A stretch of 64,000 nucleotides of DNA from Thiovibrio frasassiensis. GTDB taxonomy: Bacteria > Desulfobacterota > Desulfobulbia > Desulfobulbales > Desulfurivibrionaceae. The translations under genes were made by a program, and so were the position numbers. How positions within the stretch are numbered: position 1 is the stretch's first letter; every line of letters starts with the position of its first letter. Shown here piece after piece: positions 34,379 through 42,221 of this stretch. The DNA lies in assembly GCF_029607905.1 (NCBI RefSeq), contig NZ_JAPHEH010000001.1:587530-651529 (forward strand), given 5' to 3'. The notes beneath the pieces were generated by a model. It did no database searches. It saw only the letters and a program-made list of their open reading frames with translations, and was not told where the DNA came from.

Positions 34379-36226
34379 ATGTATAATAATCTCATCTACC
34401 TTTTGGTCGTCATCCTGATTCTTACCACCGGAGGGGTTCCAGAGCAGCCCCAGATCCCATGGCCCGTAGTCCTTTTGCTTTTTTGTGCCAAAGGGGTTCT
34501 TTTCAGCCAGTTGGCCCGTTATTTCTTCCGGCGCAATCCCGACAACACCGCAGCCCGCTATCTCGCTGCGGAACAGCGCCTCTCCATCCTGGCCATTGTT
34601 TTTCTGGCGGTGGACATCTTCCTGCTGGAAGGGGGCTACTACCTGAGTCTCCTGCCGCTCACCAAAGAGCTCCCGATCCTTGGCCACCTCGCCGGGATCA
34701 TGGTCTTTTTCGGTTATCTCTGCCTCCTCTGGCTGGCAGCGCTTCCCAGCTACAAGGAAATTTTCAGCAGAGCCCTTACCGCCCGCTCATTTGTGGCGGC
34801 AAACCTCAAGATCAATCTCGCCATCCTTCTGCCCTGGCTCATCATCTCCATTTTTTTCGATCTGCTCCAGCTTGCCCCCTTTCCCCAGATGCAAGAATTT
34901 CTGGCCTCTCCCTGGGGCGAGCCCATCCTGATGCTGCTCTCTCTCTTCGGCCTGATCTTTTTTCTCCCCCTGGCCATTGTCCGCCTCTGGCGCTGCACCC
35001 CGCTCCCGCCGGGCCCAGCACGGCAGCGCATCGAAGATTTCTGCCGCAGCCAGCAATTGCGCTTTGCCGACATTCTGCTTTGGCCGCTCTTTGAGGGCCG
35101 CATGCTGACCGCCGGGGTCATCGGCCTCAACCGCCGTTTCCGTTACCTCCTGGTTACCCCTGCCCTGCTCGAATCCACAACCCCGGAAGAGATGGAAGCG
35201 GTCATGGCCCATGAACTGGGACATGTCAAACACTTCCATCTCCAGCTCTACCTCTTTCTTTTTCTCGGCTTTGGTCTGCTGACCCAGGTGAGCGGCGCCC
35301 CAATCATTTTGCTCCTGCTCAGCTCGGAGCTGTTTTACCGGCTCATCCCGCTGAGCGGGAAATCTCCGGAAACCATCCTCGCTTTGGCGAGCGCCGCCAT
35401 TCTTTTTGCCCTGATGCTCGGCTATTTCCGTTTCGTCTTTGGCTTTTTCATGCGCAACTTTGAACGACAGGCGGACCTCCATGCCATGGCCGCCATGGGA
35501 CACGCCTCCCCCCTGATCCGGGTCTTTGAAAAGATCGCCCTGCTCAGCGGCAACATCCGGGACTTACCCAGCTGGCACCATTTCGGCCTGGGACAGCGCA
35601 TCGACTACTTGCACCGCTGCGAAAAAAATCCCGCCGAGATAGCCCGCCATCACCGCAAGGTTCACCTGGCCTTGCTCTGCTACACCATAGTGATCCTGGC
35701 CGGCGGCTTTGCGGCCTGGCGCATGCCCCAAGACCTTCTGGGCGAAACCCCCAAGGCCAGATTCGCCGAGGCCCTGATCCGACAAAAAATCCGCGAACAG
35801 CCCGATAAGTCCCTCTGGTTTCAGGTACTGGGAGATCTGCAATACACCCGCAATCAAGAACATGCTGCCCGCACATCTTATGAGCAAGCGCTTCGCCTTG
35901 ATCCTGCCAATACCGAAGCCCTGAACAATCTGGCCTGGCTCCTCCTCACAGCCCAGGACCCTGCGTTGCGCAACCCGGCAAGAGCCTTGCCCCTCGCGGA
36001 GAAAGCCGCCGCCAAAGAAAAAACTCCGATGGTGCTCGATACCCTGGCCACGGCGCACTGGGCAAATGGCAATCTGCAGGAAGCGCTGGCCCTTGAAACA
36101 GAAGCGCTTGCCAGGGCAAGGATGCACCAGGACTTTTACCTTGGCCAGATGGAAAAATTCCGCACCAGCCAGTATTCCTCATCCACCCTCTTCCCGGAAG
36201 CAGGGCAGAGCTCCGTGACTCCGTGA
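34379..36226 (+). CDS. membrane M48 metallopeptidase with C-terminal TPRs
   Basis: 615 residues with about five to seven N-terminal membrane helices, the zinc site HELGH at 278-282 with third ligand E362 in ERQAD, further membrane helices, and TPR repeats from about 470 (ARTSYEQALRLDPANTEALNNLAWLL across the second). Predicted inner-membrane quality-control or processing protease of the HtpX/Ste24 superfamily; substrate unknown. Its stop overlaps the GTG that could start cobO, though the ATG nine bases later is preferred for that gene. Confidence 0.87.
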   Translation: MYNNLIYLLVVILILTTGGVPEQPQIPWPVVLLLFCAKGVLFSQLARYFFRRNPDNTAARYLAAEQRLSILAIVFLAVDIFLLEGGYYLSLLPLTKELPILGHLAGIMVFFGYLCLLWLAALPSYKEIFSRALTARSFVAANLKINLAILLPWLIISIFFDLLQLAPFPQMQEFLASPWGEPILMLLSLFGLIFFLPLAIVRLWRCTPLPPGPARQRIEDFCRSQQLRFADILLWPLFEGRMLTAGVIGLNRRFRYLLVTPALLESTTPEEMEAVMAHELGHVKHFHLQLYLFLFLGFGLLTQVSGAPIILLLLSSELFYRLIPLSGKSPETILALASAAILFALMLGYFRFVFGFFMRNFERQADLHAMAAMGHASPLIRVFEKIALLSGNIRDLPSWHHFGLGQRIDYLHRCEKNPAEIARHHRKVHLALLCYTIVILAGGFAAWRMPQDLLGETPKARFAEALIRQKIREQPDKSLWFQVLGDLQYTRNQEHAARTSYEQALRLDPANTEALNNLAWLLLTAQDPALRNPARALPLAEKAAAKEKTPMVLDTLATAHWANGNLQEALALETEALARARMHQDFYLGQMEKFRTSQYSSSTLFPEAGQSSVTP

Positions 36227-36234
36227 GGGCACAG

Positions 36235-36759
36235 ATGGCGATACAGGGCTTGGTTATCATCAATACGGGACACGGCAAGGGGAAAAGCACGGCGGCTTTC
36301 GGGCAGGCAGTGCGGGCGGCAGGCCAGGGATTAAAGGTCTGCATCATTCAGTTCATCAAAGGGAAGACAACAACCGGCGAGGCGAAAGCCATCACCACCG
36401 CCTTTCCCGACCAGATTGAATTGCATCTCGCCGGCACCGGCTTTACCTGGCAGCAGGACAAGGAGACCGTCAGAAAGGCGGCCCTGGCTGGCTGGCAGCT
36501 GGCCAGGGAAAAAATTGTCAGCGATGGTTACGACCTGATCGTCCTCGACGAACTCACCTACCTGATCACCTACTCCCTTGTTCCGGAAGAGGAGATCCTC
36601 GCCCTGTTCCAGGCGCGACCCAAACGGCTGCATCTGGTTATCACCGGCCGCGATGCCAGCCCGGGGCTCATCGCCTATGCGGACCTGGTTACCGAGATGT
36701 GCGCCATAAAACATCCCTACCAGAAAGGGATCAAGGGCCAGAAGGGTATCGAATACTGA
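36235..36759 (+). CDS. cobO: cob(I)alamin adenosyltransferase (CobO/BtuR family)
   Basis: 174 residues; transfers the adenosyl group of ATP to cob(I)alamin. Walker-like P-loop TGHGKGKSTAAFG near residues 11-23, the family motif DLIVLDELTYLI, and LVITGRDAS. GAGG six bases upstream supports ATG 36235. Adenosylcobalamin needs fit an anaerobe with a methyl-branch pathway, but no other cobalamin gene or cobalamin riboswitch is seen nearby. Confidence 0.93.
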   Translation: MAIQGLVIINTGHGKGKSTAAFGQAVRAAGQGLKVCIIQFIKGKTTTGEAKAITTAFPDQIELHLAGTGFTWQQDKETVRKAALAGWQLAREKIVSDGYDLIVLDELTYLITYSLVPEEEILALFQARPKRLHLVITGRDASPGLIAYADLVTEMCAIKHPYQKGIKGQKGIEY

Positions 36760-36774
36760 GGGGCGACACGCCGA

Positions 36775-37452
36775 TCATGCTCCGGGCTGACCGGCCCGGC
36801 CGGAAATAAGAGCAAGCTCCGCCAAGGAGTGTCCCCGCTTCAGGGCTTGGCCGATGGCCGCGCCAAAGGCGAAGGCTTCTTCCTGCTGCTCCCGGCTGTG
36901 CCCATAACGCGGATAATATCGCGCGAGCCATCCGGACCGCTCCGGCACCCGACCGGCAAGCTTGAGAAATACCCCGATGGTCCGCCAAGGCTCCTTGGTG
37001 GGATGGGCAAAAACCATGCGGTTGACCACCACGGCCCCTAAACGCTGTAGCTGGAAACGCAATCCCAGCCAATGCATCCGCCAATAGCCCCGGCAGGAAA
37101 TCAGCGGCAGGACCTGCTGGCCGGCAAAAAGCCTTGCCCCATCCCGGTCCAGCAAGGAGAGGACCGGGCCGCTGGGATTATAGGACCAGGTGGGACCGGC
37201 GAGAACAATCAGATCATAATGTTCCCAGCAGCTGGCAGGCAGGGGCTGGATGGGAATCCTCCCCCGCAAAAAAGTGGTGAGCATCATGACCAGGGTGGCC
37301 ACCACGGTGCCGATGGGAAAATGACGGGGCTCGAGGGGCTGGAGCCGTTCACAGACCACCTCCACCCCCTGCGCCTCAAGACCGGCGCCCAACCGGTGCA
37401 CAAGGCCGCTGGTCTGGGCGCTGAACGAATAATAGAGGATGAGAACCTTCAT
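36775..37452 (-). CDS. flavodoxin-like fold protein
   Basis: 225 residues with the flavodoxin/NAD(P)H-quinone reductase FMN loop at the N-terminus (VLILYYSFSAQTSGL) and LAGPTWSYNPSGPVLSLLD as the second FMN segment. A hydrophobic insert (VVATLVMMLTTFL) is unusual. Function unknown; probably an FMN-dependent reductase. The ATG at 37452 starts the first beta strand; ATGs at 37476 and 37515 are alternatives. Convergent with cobO, divergent from the protoporphyrinogen oxidase gene. Confidence 0.75.
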   Translation of the reverse strand: MKVLILYYSFSAQTSGLVHRLGAGLEAQGVEVVCERLQPLEPRHFPIGTVVATLVMMLTTFLRGRIPIQPLPASCWEHYDLIVLAGPTWSYNPSGPVLSLLDRDGARLFAGQQVLPLISCRGYWRMHWLGLRFQLQRLGAVVVNRMVFAHPTKEPWRTIGVFLKLAGRVPERSGWLARYYPRYGHSREQQEEAFAFGAAIGQALKRGHSLAELALISGRAGQPGA

Positions 37453-37693
37453 CGATTTGGCATCTGCGGGCTGCATGCTTATTCTTTGGCCCCATTGAGA
37501 AAAAGGCCGCTCCACTTTCAGCGAACCGCCCTTGCTGTTGCGCTTTTTTCGTTACGGCCCCGGACAATATCGGGTAAAATCCCTTATACCATATATAATG
37601 ATATCCCTGAAGAGGGAAACCTGCCAGCACCCTTGGCAGACCGGAAATTTATCACGGTCGCCGCCGAGCCCTTCAGCCCCGGACACACACGCC

Positions 37694-39058
37694 ATGCCTG
37701 AAATACACGAAATAATCATTGTCGGCGCGGGCCTTTCCGGTTTGAGCGCCGCCCATTTCCTGGGCCAAAGCGTGCCGGACCAGGATATCCTCATTCTTGA
37801 ACAGGATGATCGCCCGGGCGGCGCAGTGCGCTCTTTTCGGGAAGAAGGGTATCTGGCCGAATGGGGGCCGCATGGCTTCCTGGACAACAACCCCGCCAGC
37901 CGCGCCCTGCTCCGCGAAACCGGCCTGGAGCGCATTGCCCAAAAAGCCCCCCTCGGCAGCTTTGTCCGCTATGTCTGCCACGGGGGACGCCTGGTGCAAC
38001 TGCCGCAGAAACCGCAGGCATTGCTGACGACCCCGCTCTTATCTCCGCTGGGAAAATTACGGCTGTTGGGCGATCTTTTCAAAAAGCCGCGTCTCGAAGA
38101 GCAAAGCGTCGGACAATGGGCAGCATACCGCTTCGGCCCAGAGGTTTTGCCCCTGGTGGATGCGGCAATCACCGGCACCTTTGCCGGGGATTATGAGCGC
38201 CTCAGTATCGATGGCGTGATGCCGGGGGTGCGCGCCCTGGAAAAAGAAGCGGGCTCGGTGCTCAAAGGGCTGCTGCAGAAAAAAAAGGGGGCAGGGGCAG
38301 GGACACTGCCGGCCATGACCAGCTTTCCCCTGGGGATGGAACAGCTCATCACCACCCTGGCAACAGGAGCGAACATCCTCTATCACCAGCCGGTACGGGC
38401 AATCACCCGCCAAGATGACGCCTGGGAGATCCAGACCGAGACGAAAACCCATCGGGCAGCCACCGTCATTCTCGCCCTGCCGGTCAATGCCGCCCTTGCG
38501 CTGTTGGCAGCCCATGCCCCGCCCCTGGCCGCTCTCCCCACGGCCAGCATCGCCACGGTGGCCCTGGGCTTTTCCGACACGGCGCAGGTGCCCTTTGGCT
38601 TCGGCTATCTGGCCCCGGAACGGGAAAAGCGCTTCGCCATGGGCGCACTTTTTTCCACCCACATGTTTCCGGGAAGAGCGCCCCAAGGGAAGGTGCTGCT
38701 GGAAGCCCTGGTCGGAGGCCGCCGCCATCCCGAACGGCTGGAGCTCTCCGACGAGGTCTTGGTCGGCCGAATCTATGATGATCTCCGCCAACTCCTCCCT
38801 CTGCCCGAGCCCCCCTGCTTCAGCCGGGTGCTCCGCGGCCCCAGTGCCATCCCCCAGCTGGAGATGGGCTATCCCGCGCTGCTGGCCTGGAAGGATTCCC
38901 TGGAACAACGATTGGACGGCTTACATCTCTGCGGCTTCGGCTGGGAAGGCATCGGCATGAACGACATGATGAAGACGGCCAAGACAGTGGCCGACAGAAT
39001 ATTGCACCGGGCGAGCGACAAACAACAACAGGCCGAGGTCCGGCCGGTTTATTTTTAA
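37694..39058 (+). CDS. hemG: FAD-dependent protoporphyrinogen oxidase (HemY type)
   Basis: 454 residues; oxidises (copro)protoporphyrinogen in heme synthesis. The FAD Rossmann motif is VGAGLSGLSAAHFL at residues 10-23, then EQDDRPGGAVRS and the C-terminal flavin segment LHLCGFGWEGIGMNDMM. The usual bacterial HemY works with oxygen; in anaerobes an alternative acceptor is needed. The ATG at 37694 fits the family N-terminus although no Shine-Dalgarno is evident. A perfect TATAAT occurs at 37594-37599 about 95 bases upstream. Confidence 0.9.
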   Translation: MPEIHEIIIVGAGLSGLSAAHFLGQSVPDQDILILEQDDRPGGAVRSFREEGYLAEWGPHGFLDNNPASRALLRETGLERIAQKAPLGSFVRYVCHGGRLVQLPQKPQALLTTPLLSPLGKLRLLGDLFKKPRLEEQSVGQWAAYRFGPEVLPLVDAAITGTFAGDYERLSIDGVMPGVRALEKEAGSVLKGLLQKKKGAGAGTLPAMTSFPLGMEQLITTLATGANILYHQPVRAITRQDDAWEIQTETKTHRAATVILALPVNAALALLAAHAPPLAALPTASIATVALGFSDTAQVPFGFGYLAPEREKRFAMGALFSTHMFPGRAPQGKVLLEALVGGRRHPERLELSDEVLVGRIYDDLRQLLPLPEPPCFSRVLRGPSAIPQLEMGYPALLAWKDSLEQRLDGLHLCGFGWEGIGMNDMMKTAKTVADRILHRASDKQQQAEVRPVYF

Positions 39059-39080
39059 GCAGCCAGGAAAGAAATCCCTG

Positions 39081-39263
39081 TTACGACGGCTTCAGCATGG
39101 ACTGGGCTGCTTGCTCGGCTGGCCAGGCACGGGTCTGGGCCATGGTTTTGTCGAAGCACTCCGGACAGAAGCCATGGGAGACCCGGACCTCGGACTCGAC
39201 CATCTGCTCAAGCCAATCCCCCTGACACTTCACCCTGCGACAGACACAACAGATCGTTCGCAT
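39081..39263 (-). CDS. zinc-finger microprotein
   Basis: 60 residues: ICCVCRR near the N-terminus, DW, then VSHGFCPECFDKTM, so two CxxC pairs about 30 residues apart that should bind one zinc. The same CxxC...W...HGxCPxC pattern ends the PAS protein at 56416-57096, which suggests a shared domain used alone and in fusion. The ATG at 39263 was chosen; the frame extends to 39284. It follows dnaA on the same strand by 66 bases. Confidence 0.75.
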   Translation of the reverse strand: MRTICCVCRRVKCQGDWLEQMVESEVRVSHGFCPECFDKTMAQTRAWPAEQAAQSMLKPS

Positions 39264-39329
39264 ATCCCCCCCCCTTGTCCACATGTGCTCAGACGCCGCC
39301 CCCGCGGCATCCGCAGACCCTTTGCTGCC

Positions 39330-40670
39330 TTACCCCTGATTTTGCAAACGTTCCGCCAGATGTTCAACCTGCCCCCGAATACTGCCGCTGCGGACAATGG
39401 CTTCGGTAATAACCCGGATGGAATGCACCACCGTGGAATGATCCCGGTTGAATGCCTTGCCGATCTCGGACAGGGCCTCTTCGGTGAGCTTTCTGGCCAG
39501 ATACATGGAAACCTGCCGCGGAAAGGCGATGGTCTTTTTCCTCGCCTTGGACTGCATCTCTTCGATGGAGACATCAAACTGGCCGGCCACGAAATTACGG
39601 ATCAAGACGGAGGACAACTCCTGCCGCTGCCCGATGATCCCGGCGACGATCTCCTTGACCATGTCCAGGTCGGGCATGGTTTTATGCAGGGAGGCCTTGG
39701 CCTTCAGGCCGATGATGGCGCTTTCCACCCGACGGATATCGCCCTGGATCCGGTCGGCCAGAAACTCGATGATCTCCCCGGAGAGCGTTAGTTTGTTGTT
39801 GCGGGCCTTACGCTCAATGATCAGGCAACGGGTCCGCCGGTCCGGCGGGTTGATGGTGGTAATCAGCCCGGAGGAGAGCCGGGAACGCACGCCGTCATCG
39901 ATGTCCGGGATATTGCGCGGGGAAACGGCCCCGGTGAAGATCACCCTTTTGCCGCAATCCATCAGGACATCAAGGGCCTCGGCAAGCTCGGCCTGGGTCT
40001 TGGTCCGACCGGCCAGGGATTGCACATCCTCCATCAGCAGCACATCACACTGGTTATGATATTTTTCCTTAAAATGGTCCATGGTGTTATTCTTGATGCT
40101 GCGCACCATTTCCGAGGTGAGCTGCTGGGAGGTGACATAATGCAGCCGGGTTCCCGGAGAGTGGCTCGTTACATAGTGAGCCACCGCATGGGTCAGATGG
40201 CTTTTGCCCAAGCCCGTTCCCGCTTCAATAAACAGGCAGGGGCTTAAGGCGGAATCGCCGCCGGCCATGGCCTCGCAGGCCGCATACGCCATGGCGTTGG
40301 ACTCGCCGACCATGAATTCGTCAAAGGTATAACGCGGGTGCAGGGTCCGGACCGTGGAGCGCGCCACCGGCATGCTGGGCAAACGGAGCTGGCTCTGTTT
40401 CTTTTCCGGTTCCGGCAAGAGCGGCACCCCATTCCCGGCGGTATCCACGGAAAGGCGCACCGCCCCGCCGGTATAGCCGACATCCTGCAAGGCGGCCTGA
40501 ATATCACCCAGATAGTTATCCTTGACCCAAGAGCAGAAATACGGGTCCGGCCCCGCCAGTTCGACGCTCTGGGCATCGTCATGGACGCATTGTAAAGGTT
40601 CGATCCACAGCTTGAAATCACTGTCGGATACTTTCTTCGACAAAACACTCTTAACTCGTTGCCAAAGCAT
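39330..40670 (-). CDS. dnaA: chromosomal replication initiator DnaA, divergent
   Basis: 446 residues with domain I (LWQRVKSVLSKKVSDSDFKLWI), an AAA+ module and domain IV. Walker A reads AGTGLGKSHLTHA instead of GGVGLGKTHL, Walker B is DVLLMEDVQSLAG, and domain IV has FNRDHSTVVHSI close to the DnaA signature. ATG 40670 is preceded by AGGGG; an in-frame TTG at 40694 lies upstream. No dnaN, recF or gyrB neighbours, and no DnaA-box cluster in the upstream gap, so it may be a second DnaA or an unlinked sole copy. Confidence 0.9.
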   Translation of the reverse strand: MLWQRVKSVLSKKVSDSDFKLWIEPLQCVHDDAQSVELAGPDPYFCSWVKDNYLGDIQAALQDVGYTGGAVRLSVDTAGNGVPLLPEPEKKQSQLRLPSMPVARSTVRTLHPRYTFDEFMVGESNAMAYAACEAMAGGDSALSPCLFIEAGTGLGKSHLTHAVAHYVTSHSPGTRLHYVTSQQLTSEMVRSIKNNTMDHFKEKYHNQCDVLLMEDVQSLAGRTKTQAELAEALDVLMDCGKRVIFTGAVSPRNIPDIDDGVRSRLSSGLITTINPPDRRTRCLIIERKARNNKLTLSGEIIEFLADRIQGDIRRVESAIIGLKAKASLHKTMPDLDMVKEIVAGIIGQRQELSSVLIRNFVAGQFDVSIEEMQSKARKKTIAFPRQVSMYLARKLTEEALSEIGKAFNRDHSTVVHSIRVITEAIVRSGSIRGQVEHLAERLQNQG

Positions 40671-41150
40671 CTTTTTCCCCTGGTTCACTGACAAAAAAAC
40701 AACCGATTAAAGCGAATTGAGACCGCTGAGATAATTTCTGCCCGTTTTTTTAAAGGAAAAGCATGCCCCCTGTCAAAACCGTTCTCAAGGAATTTGCCCC
40801 CCCCGGCTTGCCAAGTTTTCAACAGCCCATAACCCCAGGTAAACGGGAGAAAATCTCCTGGAAACCCTCTAAAAACTGGATATTTCGCCCCTTTTGCCGG
40901 CAACGGCAAAAACCGCAAAATTCCATACGGTTAGAGCCTGAAGGCGAGAAGAAAATATCATTTCATTAAGCACTAAACCTTTAACATTTCTCTTCATATC
41001 TCATTATTACTGCTATTATCTCATTTTATCTTCTTTCTTACTTCGGTATCTTTTTTCTGTTCTTGGCATGCCCCTGTTCTCTCGGTTTTTTTCCTCAAAA
41101 CATTTTTTTATGCTATACCTTAAAGAAGTTTACCCCTAAGGAGACCCGCC
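40671..41150. other. 480-base intergenic region upstream of dnaA, A/T-rich in its second half
   Basis: No gene seen. Contains a hairpin TTTTGCCG (40898-40905) / CGGCAAAA (40910-40917) and, at about 40980-41060, a strongly A/T-rich stretch with the direct repeat ATCTCATT spaced about 20 bases. One weak DnaA-box-like TTTTCAACA lies at 40816-40824. Should hold the divergent promoters of dnaA and the cytochrome operon, but no convincing -35/-10 pair is visible. Confidence 0.4.
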
Positions 41151-42221
41151 ATGGACCCAGCCCAACTTATTCCCACCCCAGACACCATCCCGGCCCCCTG
41201 GGGCTTTTTTGAGTTTTTCCTTATCCTGACTTTTTTCGCCCATCTTCTCTTCATGAACGCCATGCTGGGCACTGCCATAATCGCCATGCTCAGGGAAATG
41301 CGGACCCCATCGACCGCCCCGCCGCCCTGCCAAGATATCGCGAACAAACTGCCATACACCATCGCCTTTGCCGTGAACTTCGGGGTGGCCCCCCTTCTTT
41401 TTCTCCAGGTTCTTTACGGCCATTTCATCTATACCAGTTCCATTCTCATGGGGGTGTACTGGCTTTCCATCATCGGCTTGCTCATTCTCGCCTATTACAG
41501 CGCCTACCTCTATAAAATGGCTTCCGGCCTGCCCTCCGCCTCGCGAAAACGAACGCTGGGTACAAGCATCCTGCTTCTGCTGATCACTGCCTTTCTCTTT
41601 GTCAACAATATAACCCTGATGCAGACCCCGCAGAGCTGGGAGGTGTATTTTCACAGACCGGACGGCACCTTCCTGAATCTGGCTGAGCCGACCCTGCTCC
41701 CCCGCTACCTCCACTTTGTCGTGGCCTCGGTGGCGACAGGCGGACTTTTCTTGGCGATTCTCGCCTTTTTTCAAGGCAAAAAAGATCCTGCCGGGGCAAC
41801 AAAACGGCTGAGCACAGGGATGAAATGGTTTACCTACGCCACGGTGGTCGAAATCGGCACCGGCATCCCCTTCCTTTTTTCCATGCCAAAAAACGTGCAC
41901 CAGCTCTTTGTCGGCGGTGCCCTCCTGCCCACCCTCCTTTTTATCGCCTCGCTGGTCGCGGCCGGGTTCTGTCTTTACTATGGCACCAAGGAGCGGGTCT
42001 GGCCGGCCACTGTCGCCATGGCCGCAACGATCCTTTTCATGGTGCTGGTGCGGGATCTGGCCAGACAGGCCTATCTGGCCCCCTACTTTCATCCCGCCGA
42101 CCTGCAGGTCGTGCCGCAGTGGTCGCCGATGTATCTTTTTCTGGCGATACTGGTGATCGGGGTTGCGGTTATTATCTATATGCTTAAACTCGCGGCCCGG
42201 GTGCCCGAGGAGGTACGCTAA
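41151..42221 (+). CDS. cytochrome bd-superfamily membrane subunit, degenerate
   Basis: 356 residues with eight or so membrane helices. Helix 1 carries H31 in FFAHLLFMN, at the position of the CydA b595 His. The segment aligned to CydA helix 3 (MGVYWLSIIGLLILAYYSAY) lacks both conserved glutamates, so it probably does not hold the active-site hemes itself. It overlaps the next gene by one base (stop/start TAATG), so the two proteins are likely made in equal amounts and form a complex, much as CydB pairs with CydA. TAAGGAG precedes the ATG. Confidence 0.7.
   Translation: MDPAQLIPTPDTIPAPWGFFEFFLILTFFAHLLFMNAMLGTAIIAMLREMRTPSTAPPPCQDIANKLPYTIAFAVNFGVAPLLFLQVLYGHFIYTSSILMGVYWLSIIGLLILAYYSAYLYKMASGLPSASRKRTLGTSILLLLITAFLFVNNITLMQTPQSWEVYFHRPDGTFLNLAEPTLLPRYLHFVVASVATGGLFLAILAFFQGKKDPAGATKRLSTGMKWFTYATVVEIGTGIPFLFSMPKNVHQLFVGGALLPTLLFIASLVAAGFCLYYGTKERVWPATVAMAATILFMVLVRDLARQAYLAPYFHPADLQVVPQWSPMYLFLAILVIGVAVIIYMLKLAARVPEEVR

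Noticed and set aside
41065-41085. Sigma-54 promoter ahead of the cytochrome operon (TTGGCATGCCCCTGTTC)
   Set aside because: The -24 GG is there but the -12 GC is not at the required distance.
40671-41150. Possible chromosomal origin next to dnaA
   Set aside because: Only one weak DnaA-box-like sequence (7 of 9 matches) was found, and no cluster; the A/T-rich part alone is not enough.
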